The notes beneath the pieces were generated by a model. That model had not been told where the DNA came from. It ran no database searches and worked only from the letters and a program-made list of their open reading frames with translations. The translations under genes and the position numbers were made by a program. Shown piece after piece: positions 49,289 to 60,715 of a stretch of DNA of 64,000 bases. Within the stretch, counting starts at the first letter, position 1. Every line of letters begins with the position of its first letter. This stretch comes from Nicotiana tabacum (Eukaryota; Streptophyta; Magnoliopsida; Solanales; Solanaceae), in the NCBI RefSeq assembly GCF_000715075.1, contig NC_134082.1, positions 208,081,948 through 208,145,947 of the forward strand. Direction: 5' to 3'.

Positions 49289-49501
49289 AAATTTTGACGA
49301 TGAAAATTCTAGTGATTGTTAGATTTCTGGTGCTTTAAAATTCTTGCGGATGCTTCAAAATATTGGCGAGCTTGTTTTAAAATTGTGACGCAGAGCTATT
49401 TTCTCAAAAAAAATTCTTAATGAAATTAAAGTATAAATAGTGATTTTAAAAAGGTCTATCACAAAATATGAGGACTGGCAGTTTGCGACTGAAAATGGAC
49501 A

Positions 49502-49552
49502 TGGGCTGGTAATTTTTGGGCTTGCGTGAATTAATAATGGGCTAATAGCCCA
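49502..49552 (+). promoter_or_regulatory. Four site II (TGGGCY) motifs in the host gene promoter
   Basis: TGGGCT occurs at 49,502-49,507, 49,517-49,522 and 49,538-49,543, and its reverse complement AGCCCA at 49,547-49,552, all within 170 bp of the start codon. Site II elements of this form are known TCP-bound motifs in promoters of genes active in dividing plant cells. Function here is inferred. Confidence 0.6.
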
Positions 49553-49601
49553 AGTAACACGCGAGCCCCATTCACGAGATCAACGCGGTCCACTACTCCA
49601 C

Positions 49602-49608
49602 TATAAAG
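49602..49608 (+). promoter_or_regulatory. TATA box of the host gene
   Basis: TATAAAG lies 62-68 bp upstream of the start codon, downstream of the site II cluster; spacing allows a short 5' UTR. Confidence 0.65.
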
Positions 49609-49669
49609 AACATAAAGGGAATACAGAATAGTTCAAAATTTCGAAACAGCTACTCTAGAAAAAGAAGAG

Positions 49670-52600
49670 ATGGCGGGAAACGATTCTCAGAAGCAATTCC
49701 TCACTCTAATCCGCGACTTCGCATCTGAAAAATCTCAAGGAGGTTCGTTTTCCTTCTTCATTTCCTCCTTCGAAACTCGTATGAAATTTTTCACTTGATG
49801 ATTCAACGTATTTGTTAACTGGAAACTGATACAAACTAAAATTGATTTTTGAGCTATAATACTTCAAAATTTTCAGAGCGAAGAATAATAAATTTGAAGA
49901 AACGAAGTCAAGAGCTTCAATCGGAGCTTGAAACTGCAAACACTGAGGTTGAAGAGGCAAAACATCAGAAGGAGACTGCTGACCAAGAGCTCAAAGGCTA
50001 CGAAGTTGAATTGGCCAGGAATGAATCTGCTATTCAAACCCTAGAGGTTGTCAATCTCATTCGTATTTTTATATACGGTTACGTTTTTTGGTCTACGTTT
50101 TAAGCTTATCGAAACATATTTAATTAGTTACTGAAAAAAAAATTAGTTGAAATTTTAAAACCTGAACAATACTTTTTGCGATTTTCTAAGAGATCCTTTT
50201 ACAATTACATTATAGGAAAGGATCGTTTCTATTCAAGATGAACTATCAGCCTACGGATCTGATGTAGAGGCTCTTAAGGTAAAAGTTGACTTGAGGTTAT
50301 GTTCTCCTTTAAGGCGCACTTAATGCTCCCTTGGCTTGTATTGATTGTTGATGTCTGTACTTGTTTATATTAGATTTGTATTTGTACTTATTTATATTTG
50401 TAAATTTGAACATTATTTTTTGTATTGGCTTGCTAATAATGACCCTGTTTCTTCTTATAAACTCCTTGGTCAATTGATGATATCTGAACTGTGAAAAGAA
50501 CAAAGAAGCAGAAACTCGGTAACTACATGCTTCCTTCAGTTTACGTTTCAACTCTTTTTGTTCTATTACAATCACTTTTACTAAGTAGAAAATGCATCTT
50601 TAACTCAATTTAGCATTGTGAAAAGAATCTCATCGAAATTCTCTTTCTTGTTGTATCTATCGTTGCTTATGCAGAGACGACTTCATTGAGAAAATGTTGG
50701 ATCTCAATGCACAGATAAGGTACAGTTTGTTGAATTAATTAATGGGTAGTGCTCTCTTCTATTGTGCGTCCTTAATAAGCAGTAATCTTTAACTATTGAA
50801 ATGACTGCATGAACTTAGGTTAGTTTGGTAGCTAATTTGATTTTTTTTTTTCACAAAAAATGTCAATAAGGTGTAAAGCTCCAGGACTGTAGATTTTTTT
50901 CATACATACAATAGCTAAGTACGGACGGAGAAATAAAATAGTCTCTTGTCAATCCATGCTGATGTTAATTAGAAGAGCTAACTTAGTCATTGTTCTTCTT
51001 ATATCTAATTTGCATTTACACATACCTGGCCCAAGTAATACTTACTTGGCATTGCTTGGCTTCTGCTCTTATTATAGGAGATCTAATTTGCATTTATACA
51101 TACCATGGCCTAAGTAATACCGCATGGCATTGCTCTAACGGCTGCTTCAGTTTGTAATACTTGAAGAATGGAGATCATCTATCTATATTGTTGTTTAGTC
51201 ATGCTTATAAACTTTCATGTCATGATTACTAGCAAAAAGTAATTATGCTTGGGGAGTGATCATAGCTGTTAAATGAGAAAGAGAAGCACTTGATTTTCTG
51301 CTTTAAAATCTACTTTTACAATGATTATGTGGTTTTTGTTTTGCTTTTCAAAATAATTTGGTGATATTGTATGGTAACAGAAACAAAGACTTTTTGATTA
51401 AGTTGCCAGTCATCTAGCCCATATTGTATCTCAATTATTTAAGTTCTGATATCAGAATTATGTCAATTGTATAAATTGGGTGTGATCAAGCAGTCTTATC
51501 GCTGATTTATTACATATTCCCTCCTGTCACACTCATGCACATTAGTTGTTCTACTGGCACAGTCTAGACAAGGAGAGTCCAATGCAGAGTAAATATTCTC
51601 CACTGTTGTGGTCGTATTTATTATTTAAAACCATGTTTCTTTAATTTGGCAGATAAAACTGTTATCTAGTTGCCAGTCTTGCGAGGCACTTATATCTCAA
51701 ATGTAGTAATCAAAGTGACTCGTTAACTCGACCACCGAAGATATTGTGGCCAGAGATAAATCTACCTGTTTCTGTTCTAACTTGAGGCTTATTCATTGGG
51801 ATTTTGTGACTACACTATATTGAAATCTAGCTGATCTGCTGTTAAATGGCTTAACTTTTTTCTACTGAACTGGATGCAGGAAATTCCATGAGACAAGAGC
51901 CTCTATATTCCAAAATGATAATTGCAGCGAGTCAGCATCAAAGCCTGGTGTGTTATCGCACATAGATAAGCGCTCTTCTTTTTGCGATGTGTTGGGGTGT
52001 TTCTTGTATTATATGGATGTTCAAATTTAAAGACTTCCAAAGTTCTATTGTTGCTTCAATACAACAGCTTCTTCAAGTTGATAAAGAATTGTTTTACACC
52101 TCCACAAGCAGGTCCAGCAAAAGCCAAAGCAGAAGATGCTGAAGCTGTCAAAAGAGACCTCCAGAATAAGTTGGCTCAGATAGTTTTCCAGATCACTAAG
52201 GAAGAAGAGGAATACCAAGTTGAACAGAATATTCATACTCAGGCAAGTAATTATGTTTTTGTTAGGCTTGTCTGTTGTCATTTCCTTTCTTCTATTGCTA
52301 TATGTCTGGTTATTAGTATTTGGAGAACTAAGTACATCGATCTGTGTGGTGTTTTTCAGCTTCAAGAGGAGTTGAATATTTTGGAAAGGAAAGCATCGCT
52401 GATAGAGGGAATCACAAAAGAAAATATGGAAATGCAGGAGTTAGCCAGATATCCTTAAATCGTTATTGTTTGGAGTCCTGCTACTTATAGCTAATTGTTT
52501 ACTATGTTCAACTCATTGGTGAAAAGAGAAATTAGTCGACAGTGGATCTCGAAATTTTATGAGACGTTCCACTTTTTCTGCAAAAATTATCTTATTCTAT

Positions 52601-52830
52601 TCCTGAAAAACTCTTTCACGCCTCAAAATGATACTTATGGAATTAGCACTCATGCTTTACATTCGTCAGCAATTATTGTATCCTTGACTAGAAGCAAGCA
52701 GACTTCTGAATTGGAAAACAGATGTGCTTCCCTTGGTGATGAGCTACAAAAGAGGTCGGTATGTCCCAGTTGCCATAGGGACAACACAGAGGCATTAAGT
52801 GAAATTGTTCAAGCAGGCGATGAAAATTAG
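49670..52830 (+). CDS. Host gene: 261-residue coiled-coil protein, nine exons
   Basis: Exons read from splice signals and phase: 49,670-49,742; 49,877-50,046; 50,216-50,278; 50,499-50,518; 50,675-50,719; 51,880-51,947; 52,112-52,242; 52,360-52,448; 52,704-52,830. They sum to 786 nt, an open frame of 261 codons plus TAG, with every junction in phase. Start MAGNDSQKQFLTLIRDFASE follows the TATA box by 68 bp. Residues about 25-110 (NLKKRSQELQSELETANTEV) and about 150-220 form long charged heptad-like coiled coils; the C-terminus has a short Cys pair CPSCHRDN. No signal peptide or membrane segment. Intron 7 has a GC donor and intron 8 is AT-AC. It reminds me of plant proteins annotated as kinetochore SPC25-like, but I cannot confirm that. 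No stop or shift is seen, unlike all neighbouring elements, which supports a live gene. Confidence 0.82.
52243..52359 (+). other. GC-AG intron (intron 7)
   Basis: The exon ends CAG and the intron begins GCAAGT, with acceptor TTTTTCAG before CTTCAAGAG. Phase 0 on both sides keeps the frame. No GT donor nearby gives a continuous frame. GC donors with a strong flanking AG|GCAAGT are the known minor class spliced by the major spliceosome. Confidence 0.75.
52449..52703 (+). other. U12-type AT-AC intron (intron 8)
   Basis: The intron starts ATATCCTTAA, an essentially perfect match to the U12 donor consensus. Near its end TCCTTGAC (52,681-52,688) fits the U12 branch site; the branch A at 52,687 is 16 nt from the terminal AC at 52,702-52,703. 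The AC end gives the only in-phase junction: two codon bases AG from exon 8 plus T from exon 9. Using the GCAG one base pair upstream would shift the frame, and reading through meets TAA at 52,455-52,457. Confidence 0.82.
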
Positions 52831-53859
52831 CTTCTTGTAAGTAGTCCCGGACATTACGCTGATGATAGTCAAACGCAGGACATTGAGGTGCTTACATATC
52901 TGCTCTTATGTCTTCCACTGGATTTACTTTTGGCTAAGCTTTGCTCTACTATAGATATGGCTAGTTTGCATAATTGACACTCCTAGTTTTTCTACTTCCT
53001 CTATACTTCCAAAGAACAAGTGTAATGAAAGCTGTAAAATGAAAACATACTTTTACCACTGGGACATACCGCCCGTCGCCCATGGTCCCCACCTCCTATT
53101 GTTGGTGTTACCCGCGCGGGGGGGGGGGGGGGGGGTGCTTGAAAGTGAATCCACCAGAAAATGCTTTTTTTTGAAGGATTGGAACGATTGAGTTGTAACT
53201 TGTAAGAATATGAATTTTTTAGTTCAGCTGAATGGGAAGTCATCAATTGGATTTTCCTGTTTGCACACATGTTGATCCTTATATATCCCTCACAATCAGT
53301 GATAAGACTGGAGATCTAGCATCTCTATTACCCTTGCACTGTACCTGGCTACCTGCCAACATGTGCTCAACTTTAGAACTTTGTAATATCAGCTTTGTAA
53401 ATTGACATTCAAAAAGTCATCCATAATCAGCTTGAGAGCCAAGAGACTACAGTGAACAGTGAGTCAGATACTTTACATCTTTACTAGGAATTGGGGAGGG
53501 GACTGAAGGAGGAAATGAGACCAGACTTGAACGGGCACACTTTTGATCTTCAATATGTATAGAGAATAAAACAGTGGCGGGCCGATATTCAGAGAACTTG
53601 CTTTCACTGCGGAAATAAGGAAAGCCTCTAAAAGGGTTTCTTCATTCTTATGGCTCGAATCTGAAATCTTTTACTAAAGATAGATGAACCATATCCATCC
53701 GACCACACCTCTTGGTAGTAAGGAATCCATTTTTGATCCCATTCTCGGAGGCTTCCCAAAATATATCCTACTAGGAGTACTTCATTAATGCAACTATTTC
53801 TTTTTGTTAAATAGTACTCCCTCTATTCTATTTTAAGGGCAACATTTTCTTTTTAATTA
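52831..53859. other. Intergenic region downstream of the host gene
   Basis: About 1 kb, no gene supported. It has an 18-G run at 53,118-53,135. From about 53,815 a CTCCCTCTATTCTATTTTA phrase resembles the end of a second, diverged MITE. Confidence 0.5.
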
Positions 53860-54108
53860 CTTCCTCCGTTCACTTTTACTTGTTCACTATATTAAAAATA
53901 TATTTTTACTTTTACTTGTCCACTATACTAAATCAAGATAAAGATAATTTTTTTTCCTGTTTTACCCTTATCATTAAGTACTCATTTCCCAAGACTTTTG
54001 GAAATGCTATCATTATTATGGGTAAAATTGTAAAATACATATTTTATTTATTGTTTCTTAAGGGGCGTAAGAAGTTCAAAGTGGACAATTAAAAGTGAAC
54101 GGAGGGAG
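53860..54108. mobile_element. Stowaway MITE, 249 bp
   Basis: Flanked by TA on both sides (53,858-53,859; 54,109-54,110). Left end CTTCCTCCGTTCACTTTTA; the right end read in reverse is CTCCCTCCGTTCACTTTTA, a long terminal inverted repeat of the Stowaway (Tc1/mariner) type. No coding capacity. Confidence 0.88.
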
Positions 54109-54110
54109 TA

Positions 54111-54724
54111 GTTGATAGTTTTCTTAAATTGAAAAAACTTTCAACTTTACTCAAAATGATATCTTTTTATAGTCATACAAATATTATGGAAATGTTTAAA
54201 AAACACAAGATGTAAAAGTCTTACGCTGACACAAATATTATGATATGTTTAAGATCATAAGTTTTAAAAAATATAATATTTTCTACAATTCGTGCTCAAT
54301 CAAACTAAATAAATGGAGTGGTAATCAGAGGTAGAGCCAGAATTTCAATTTTATGAGTTTTGGATGCTAAAGTAATGATTTCTATTAGATTCTAAATTTA
54401 ATAATGTACATATATTTAATGAATTTTTCAACAAAAGTTATTGGTTCGGTCAAATCCGTAACTCGACTTTTACCTTGCCCCTGGTAGTAACTTTTAAATT
54501 AAATAACCATGTGAAATATGTTGACTTCGCCTTGTTTCGTGAAGCGCACGTCAATAAGAATGCTTTCACGGCAATGCCCTTTTACTTTTTTTCTTCTTCT
54601 TGGGATTTTTACATAAATGACCGATCATATTCATTATTAACTTTTTTTAGCCATATACATAAATTATACATTGATTGTATATAATTATACATATATATAC
54701 ATAAATTATGCATATATTATACAT
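54111..54724. other. AT-rich intergenic sequence
   Basis: No gene or clear repeat; short TATAcAT-rich stretches near 54,650-54,720. Confidence 0.5.
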
Positions 54725-54732
54725 CCACCAAC

Positions 54733-55478
54733 CAGGGGCGGCCAGACCCTAAAGCAAGTGATTAGGCCCCAAAAATTTAAGGGCCCCAAAATTACTATTT
54801 CTCTGTGTATAACAGTATATTATTTATATAATTATTTCTTATTGTTGATAAATTTATTTTTTTATTGACATAATAATTTTTAATAACTCAATTTCTTCCA
54901 CTAATTAATAAAACCAAAATAATTTTCTGTCACTCTTAATTTATGTTTCTACTGAATTATATTTCACTATTCATTAGTTAGTCACATAATTATATCTAAT
55001 AATCTAACTTATCACTTATTTTCCTTACATAAATTATACTATCTCCTTCTCAATTTATATGAAAGTGTTTGACTGGACATGGAATTTATGAAATAAAGGA
55101 AGAGTTTTGAAACTTGTAATCTAAAATAAATCATAAAAATTTGTAGGCTAGAAATCATGTCATTAAGGGTAAAAAGAAAAATCTAAAGTTGAATTGTTAC
55201 CAAATATAGAAAGGGGGCTGACTAAAAAAAAGGAGTCACATAAGTTGGGACGAAGGAAGTATGTTTTCTGGGTTCTTCCATTTCAGTTGTGATGCAATCA
55301 ACATTAAATTCATTCATCTTTTTGTACTTTATAAAACCAAGTTCTTATTTTTTTCATTTCACATCCTCGCTTGTCTAATTTTTCAAAAAACGATGCTCAT
55401 TAAATTATTATACATATATATATAAGGCCTCTTATTAAGGCTTTGCTTTAGGCCTCAGATATTGTTGAGTCGCCCCTG
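54733..55478. mobile_element. hAT-type MITE, 746 bp, with nested MITE
   Basis: Ends are CAGGGGCGGCCAG and, in reverse, CAGGGGCGACTC, an inverted CAGGGGCG typical of hAT elements. A subterminal TAAAGCAA also recurs in inverse. A perfect 8-bp duplication CCACCAAC flanks it (54,725-54,732 and 55,479-55,486), the hAT TSD length. No transposase. Confidence 0.92.
55039..55259. mobile_element. Stowaway-like MITE nested in the hAT MITE, 221 bp
   Basis: TA dinucleotides flank it (55,037-55,038; 55,260-55,261). Left end CTATCTCCTTCTCAATTTAT and reversed right end CTTCCTTCGTCCCAACTTAT are diverged forms of one inverted repeat. Confidence 0.75.
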
Positions 55479-55486
55479 CCACCAAC

Positions 55487-57654
55487 TATGTTTAGTTTAA
55501 ATGGTTAGATAAACGGCTATTTGGGCTAATTATTTCTTCCTCTTTTCCTTCCAAATTATATTGGAGTATTATTCCTCAATTTTCACGCTGTAGCTACTCG
55601 TGTATGATTGTACTGCCTCTACCCTAATATTTTTCCTGGTTAATGCTACTTGCAGGCAGTAGCTTTCAACCTTTAATATGCAAAAACATTTCGGTCCATA
55701 GAGAAATTACACTCTCCTTGTGACAAAACCAATGACAAAACAGAGACATTGATAAATAGTCACATTTTGAGTCGGCTATTAGAATTTAATTATATTTTAA
55801 ATTATAATAACAAAGTAGCTATCATCGTCACTAAGTCTTTATCATTCATTCATTTATAATATTTATTATCATTGCCATTCGCAAAAAGCATTTTTATTTT
55901 TATTTTATGATCAAACAAGAGAATGTTCCTAATTCTGTAGAATATTTTGTTTCTAAGTTAAAGCAATAGTTATTTAACCAGTCTTGCCGCATTTTATGAT
56001 TAACATTTTATTCAAGTATATAATTTTAGCAAATATAATTAGGCATTTTAAATAATCTAAATTACCAAAGTAATATTAATGTTATCCTAAAATATTTAAT
56101 TAATTGGGATTTTTACGTTGTAGGGCACTAATTAAGAATTTATTTCATAAACAACATTACTTTTGGTTTATTTAAAAATAGCAGATTTAATAACAATTGT
56201 ATTACAAGAAGCTTACGTGTAGTAGTTATTAGGTTTAGAAACCAATAACTACCGACCCTCATATTAAGGGGATCACTTTTAATTGTTGTCAATTTATTCC
56301 CTTCTCTTTATGATTACTCTATCACTTTAAAATTTAGATTTATTAACACAAATAAATCTACAATTTTTTTAAATAAATTGCACAAATAAATACAAATGAT
56401 ATACATTATGTCATTATCATATATAAATAAATATTACTATTCCGTAAAGATATAATGGAATTTAGGAATTATTCCATTATTGTACCACTAGTCCTAATTA
56501 AATATTGCAATAAACCGGAATTATCGTTATATATATTTTCGATTATACATGGTTTATACTTGATATAATATCTGATGTAATATGGTTTATGTCGTGTATA
56601 ATTATGTACTGTAATTTATACATGATTTATACATTGTATATTATATATAGTCTATATTCCAAATTTAATAATTTCATTTTTTGTAATATGAGCAATAAGT
56701 ATAATGTATATTGTATGGTATATAATAAGTACAATTCCAACTGGTATATGGATCAATATCCAAATCAATTTTCTGAGCGGAAAAATAGGAAGCGAATGTT
56801 TGGTATTTTAATTTGCGAAAATTTCGTCCTCAAGCTCACTGTTCTATTTGGAGTCTCTTGTGATTTGTTTTGTACTAAAAGTAATTTTGTAAAAGCAGTT
56901 GTAGGGAATATAAAATAAAAGATTTTTACATTCCTATATCATACAGGAAACCTTATTACCCTCAATATTTAAGGTTTGATATAATTACATTTAGTATATC
57001 AAATTACTAATTCTATATCATAGTGTATTTTAAGGGTACAATTAATGCATTATAAACAGTATTTCCTTTGATAGTTACTTCAAGAGAGAAACAAAGTAGC
57101 ATGCAACAAAGATATTGAGATATTAGTTAAATTAATGAAAGAGAAAATAGCGGTAAAAGAAAAACTTGATCAGATTTGTAAGAAAAGAAAAAGAAGAGCT
57201 GGCCACTTGCATAGAACTTGAACGTCAAATCAGTTTTCATACCAATTACCATACACTAGCTTGACTATGTTCCAAGGCCAACTTTGTTTGCAGTCTAATA
57301 TACAGAGAATAGATTGAGATAGAATCCTTCAATCATCATTCAATCACGCTTCTAAAATGAATGGAGTAGCTAGCACTTTTGGATTACCGAGAGTGAGTTA
57401 CTAGATTTTAAGCTTCTTTTGAACTTAGGAATAAACTCACCTGAAAATTAAGAACTAAGAACCAAAGTACATTTCACTGTAAAAATATAGCACTGTATTT
57501 TAGACATAATTGTGTTTTTTGCAGAAGATTTTGTAGAAGTTTTAGTCGTTTTGGATTTGTGAAAACAAAAAACAATGCATCTACAATCAGAATACAAATA
57601 ATCTACAATTCATCTACAAACTGGGTATATTGAATTTTAATATTCCAATTCTCA
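55487..57654. other. AT-rich intergenic region
   Basis: About 2.2 kb, no supported gene. Imperfect TTATACATG-type repeats at 56,530-56,660 create a spurious 109-codon ORF. The last 150 bp (from about 57,500) belong to a repeat that recurs at 60,706 and 60,890. Confidence 0.55.
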
Positions 57655-57669
57655 CACTACAAAAAAAAA

Positions 57670-58095
57670 CAGCGTTTAGCGACGGCCATATTCCGTCGCT
57701 AAATCAATGTTTTCCGTCGCTACAGTTGTTTAGCGACGAATTAGCGACGGATTCAAGTTTGTCCCTAAAATGCTCGTAGCTAAGCTCATAGTGACGAAAA
57801 AAACCAAGCTGTCGCAGAATTGGCGACGGATTAGCGACGGAATATATCTGTAGCAAAGTTTTGCGAGGGAAATAAGCGTCGATGTATTGCTTGTTTCTGT
57901 CGCAATTTTGACGCCTTTCGTCGCTGCAATACATAACAAAATTCGTCGTTTGTTCCTATAGCAACGAAATCGTCCGTCGCTAGACGTGTTATAGCTAATT
58001 CTCCAGGCATTTTGCAATAAAAATCTTTCGTCGCCAATTCGTCGCAAGATTTTAATTTTACGCGATAATTGTAGCTACGAAAAGCATCCGTCGCT
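57670..58095. repeat. CACTA subterminal repeat array
   Basis: More than a dozen copies of TAGCGACGG or its complement CCGTCGCTA, with degenerate forms, in mixed orientation. Short minus-strand ORFs across the array are by-products. Confidence 0.85.
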
Positions 58096-58335
58096 AATTT
58101 ATTTTTAATATATTGTTGTTTTTAAAAATTCTTTTTATTTATTATTTTAAATGTAATCTGTTCAAGCATATTATATAAAAGCTATTAATTAAATACATTT
58201 AATAAAAAGTCACTGATATTAATATAAATTAACAATATATTTAACAAGGTCCAAAATATATAGCATAATGCATATAATCGTATCATTAAGTACAAAAATC
58301 CATAAGGACCAACAATAAAGTCCAAATAAAGTAGG

Positions 58336-60715
58336 CTAACTATGTGAGGCTGGAGAGTTACGGTCATCATCAGAACCCATTGGATGAACCTCATCAATGT
58401 TAGCAGCAGTACAGGATGTAGGAACTGTAGGTGCCACATCAGTATTTGGTTGTGCGAGGGTAAGGAAACTAATTCGCGTACCCGCTCAACGATTACAGGA
58501 ACTATATGATCTGTCAGTGCAGGAATCAATCGCATCACTAACTCATCCAGATTCCCTATCGGTGTTGATTGAGCATTTCGAGGTGTTGCTGACGATGTAG
58601 CATCAGATCCAAAAGAGCCATGAAGATCTGGCCCGTAGTAGCATTTTGCTTGAGATCCAAGACCATATACTCTTCTTTTCTTTTCTCCTCCCGCGGCTTG
58701 ATAAAATGCTTTACACTGGTCAATATCAGATTGAGTTTGTGTTTGTTGTTGTAATATCTCCTGATATTTTTCCTGTAGAAAAGTAAATAATTAGTGCTCT
58801 AAAAAACTAAATAATATTGAGCATTCAATTTACAAAATGAAAAAATATATATGAAAGTAAAGTCAATAAAATTATTTAAAAAGTTATCTTACATGTACGA
58901 TTCGGGATTTCTCAGCAACAAAAGATGTTCCATCATTACCATGTGTATGGACGTGCAAATGCAACTCACTTGGTGTTGGATCTCGACCATTTTTAACAGC
59001 CTATACAAAAGTTATTCAATTAAGCAGCTTCTCAATAATTGTGCCAGAATTTTCACTATGGTGCATTCTCTCTAAGTAAGAGATGTATCACAAGACCATG
59101 TATCACAAGACCTATGTCAGGTTGTGCTATTACAAAATACTATTGCTCAATACAGCAGCATGAATAAATTCAATGCACCTACTTTTATGAAAGATCAACA
59201 GTGATGTTATACTTCAACCACGTCTCATTTTATAAGAAACCTCAATCCCGAGTAGCCAACTTACTTGTATCCAACAAAAACAAATAAAGAGATAGAAATG
59301 TGCAATGACATGGAGAATATTAAAATAATAAACATTAGATAAAGAATCTTCACACAAAGTTTACAGATAAAACCAAAATATCTTCTCTTTTTAGTTCAAT
59401 CCTTCATTGCAAAATTGAGGACACTTATATAAACTAACACAGGTAAGTGCATTTTGACAAAACACATAAACAGAATCACACAAAGTTTACAGATAAAACC
59501 AAAATATCTTCTCTTTTTAGTTCAATCCTTCATTGCAAAATTGAGGACACTTATATAAACTAACAGAGGTAAGTGCATTTTGACAAAACACATAAACAGA
59601 ATCTCAAGAACCCCATTTTGACCAACATAACTCCATTGAGAAAAAACAACTTATTTTTATCAGAAGCAAAGGCAGACAAGAATTCCAAGAAGGTGAAAGA
59701 ATTAAACAAGAAAGAACGGGACATGTTTTTACTGATCCTAGAGAGATCAAATATGTAACTGCATAATAACATATCAAGAAAACAAGAAGTATAATAAAGG
59801 ATGATACTCCTAAATCTGACTAGTGAAGGAATGGAAAGTATGTTTACCAATTAATGAACAAGCCGAGATAAAAAATTACTCAAAGATCATTAGACTCCAT
59901 ACTTAAAAAAAACTCATGTGACTGACTGCAAAAAGCACAAGTCCTATCCACTTACAAGTCTCTTGCGATGCTCCCCAACATTGATAGAGCCACCTGTGTG
60001 AGTCCCTGTGGCAACTCCGCTCCCAGCACAACGATTTTTTGAATTTATTTCTGACTTTTCAACACACTTAGGATCTTTCCAAAGTCTCAACCAACTTTCC
60101 CACACATTATTTGGAATAGTGCCCAGTTGCACTCCATTTGATTTTAGTTTGCTAACAAAATCACTGTATCTTTTTGATGCCCTACGCTCCCATTGGATCC
60201 GCACCACACTATCAATTGAAGAATCCCAGTAGAATACCTTCTGAAATAATTTTATAAAGTAATAACATTAATAAGTTACATATAAAAGTTAATATACTTT
60301 CTAAATCCAATTGTGATGGATTATACCTTGAATTTTCCAAAATAAAAGTTTTTTATCTCATTTGAGACGCTTTTCCAGTTGACTCCATTAGGATAAAGTT
60401 CATGCTTGAAAGACTTAGTTATACACTCGGAGCATTCAAATGAAGGCTCTAACCTGAACAAACTAGAAGACATTATTTAAAGGCATACCATATATCAATA
60501 AAAATATACCAAAAGTAATAGTACAAGAATGGACTAACCCTGCAGGAGAAATAGTAAGAAGCGTCCGCGGCCCGCGGGTACTGCTACACTCAGTTTCGCC
60601 TATTATGTTGCTTTGAGAAGATGTACCCTCGCCTATTGTGTTGCTCTGATTAGGGGTATTTGGAGATGGTTCCAAATTAATAGCTGGGGTACTAATTTGG
60701 GATTTTCGACATAAT
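58336..60715 (-). pseudogene. CACTA-borne Transposase_24-type gene, 5'-truncated
   Basis: Minus-strand exons: about 60,715-60,539; 60,453-60,327; 60,240-59,956; 59,000-58,893; 58,772-58,336. The inner junctions have GT-AG signals and keep phase. Exon 3 carries RIQWERRASKRYSDFVSKLK, NVWESWLRLWKDPKCVEKSE and GTHTGGSINVGEHRKRL, the pattern of the plant Transposase_24 (Ptta/En/Spm) domain; exon 4 reads PTPSELHLHVHTHGNDGTSF. Exon 5 (GGEKKRRVYGLGSQAKCYYG, LIPALTDHIVPVIVERV) seems to shift frame near 58,450: the neighbouring frame continues PNTDVAPTVPTSCTAAN to TAG at 58,336-58,338. Exon 1 has no ATG and runs into a repeat at about 60,706, so the start is lost. The catalytic TNPD-type transposase is absent. 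Confidence 0.72.
59351..59602. repeat. 126-bp tandem duplication in an intron of the CACTA gene
   Basis: 59,351-59,476 is repeated at 59,477-59,602 almost without change (CACAGG versus CAGAGG is one difference), so the duplication is recent. Confidence 0.9.

Larger units (their letters stand above)
57655..60715 (-). mobile_element. CACTA (En/Spm-like) transposon, one end and part of its gene
   Basis: The terminus CACTACAAAAAAAAAC begins at 57,655. It is followed by dense subterminal repeats of TTAGCGACGG in both orientations (57,670-58,090), the binding-site-like arrays of this superfamily. A Transposase_24-type gene lies on the minus strand. The opposite terminus (expected to end in GTAGTG) is not found before the repeat at 60,706, so the element is truncated. 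The 3 bp before the terminus are TCA. Confidence 0.85.

Noticed and set aside
53118..53135. 18-G run
   Set aside because: Simple homopolymer, prone to length error; no gene or structure around it apart from a possible G-quadruplex, which one run alone does not show.
53815..54320. Possible second MITE enclosing the Stowaway at 53,860
   Set aside because: The supposed ends (CTCCCTCTATTC and a reversed CTCCATTTATTTAG) match only weakly and no TSD is clear.
56589..56918. 109-codon ORF rich in Tyr, Ile and Met
   Set aside because: Product of AT-rich TATACATG-like repeats; no conserved feature.
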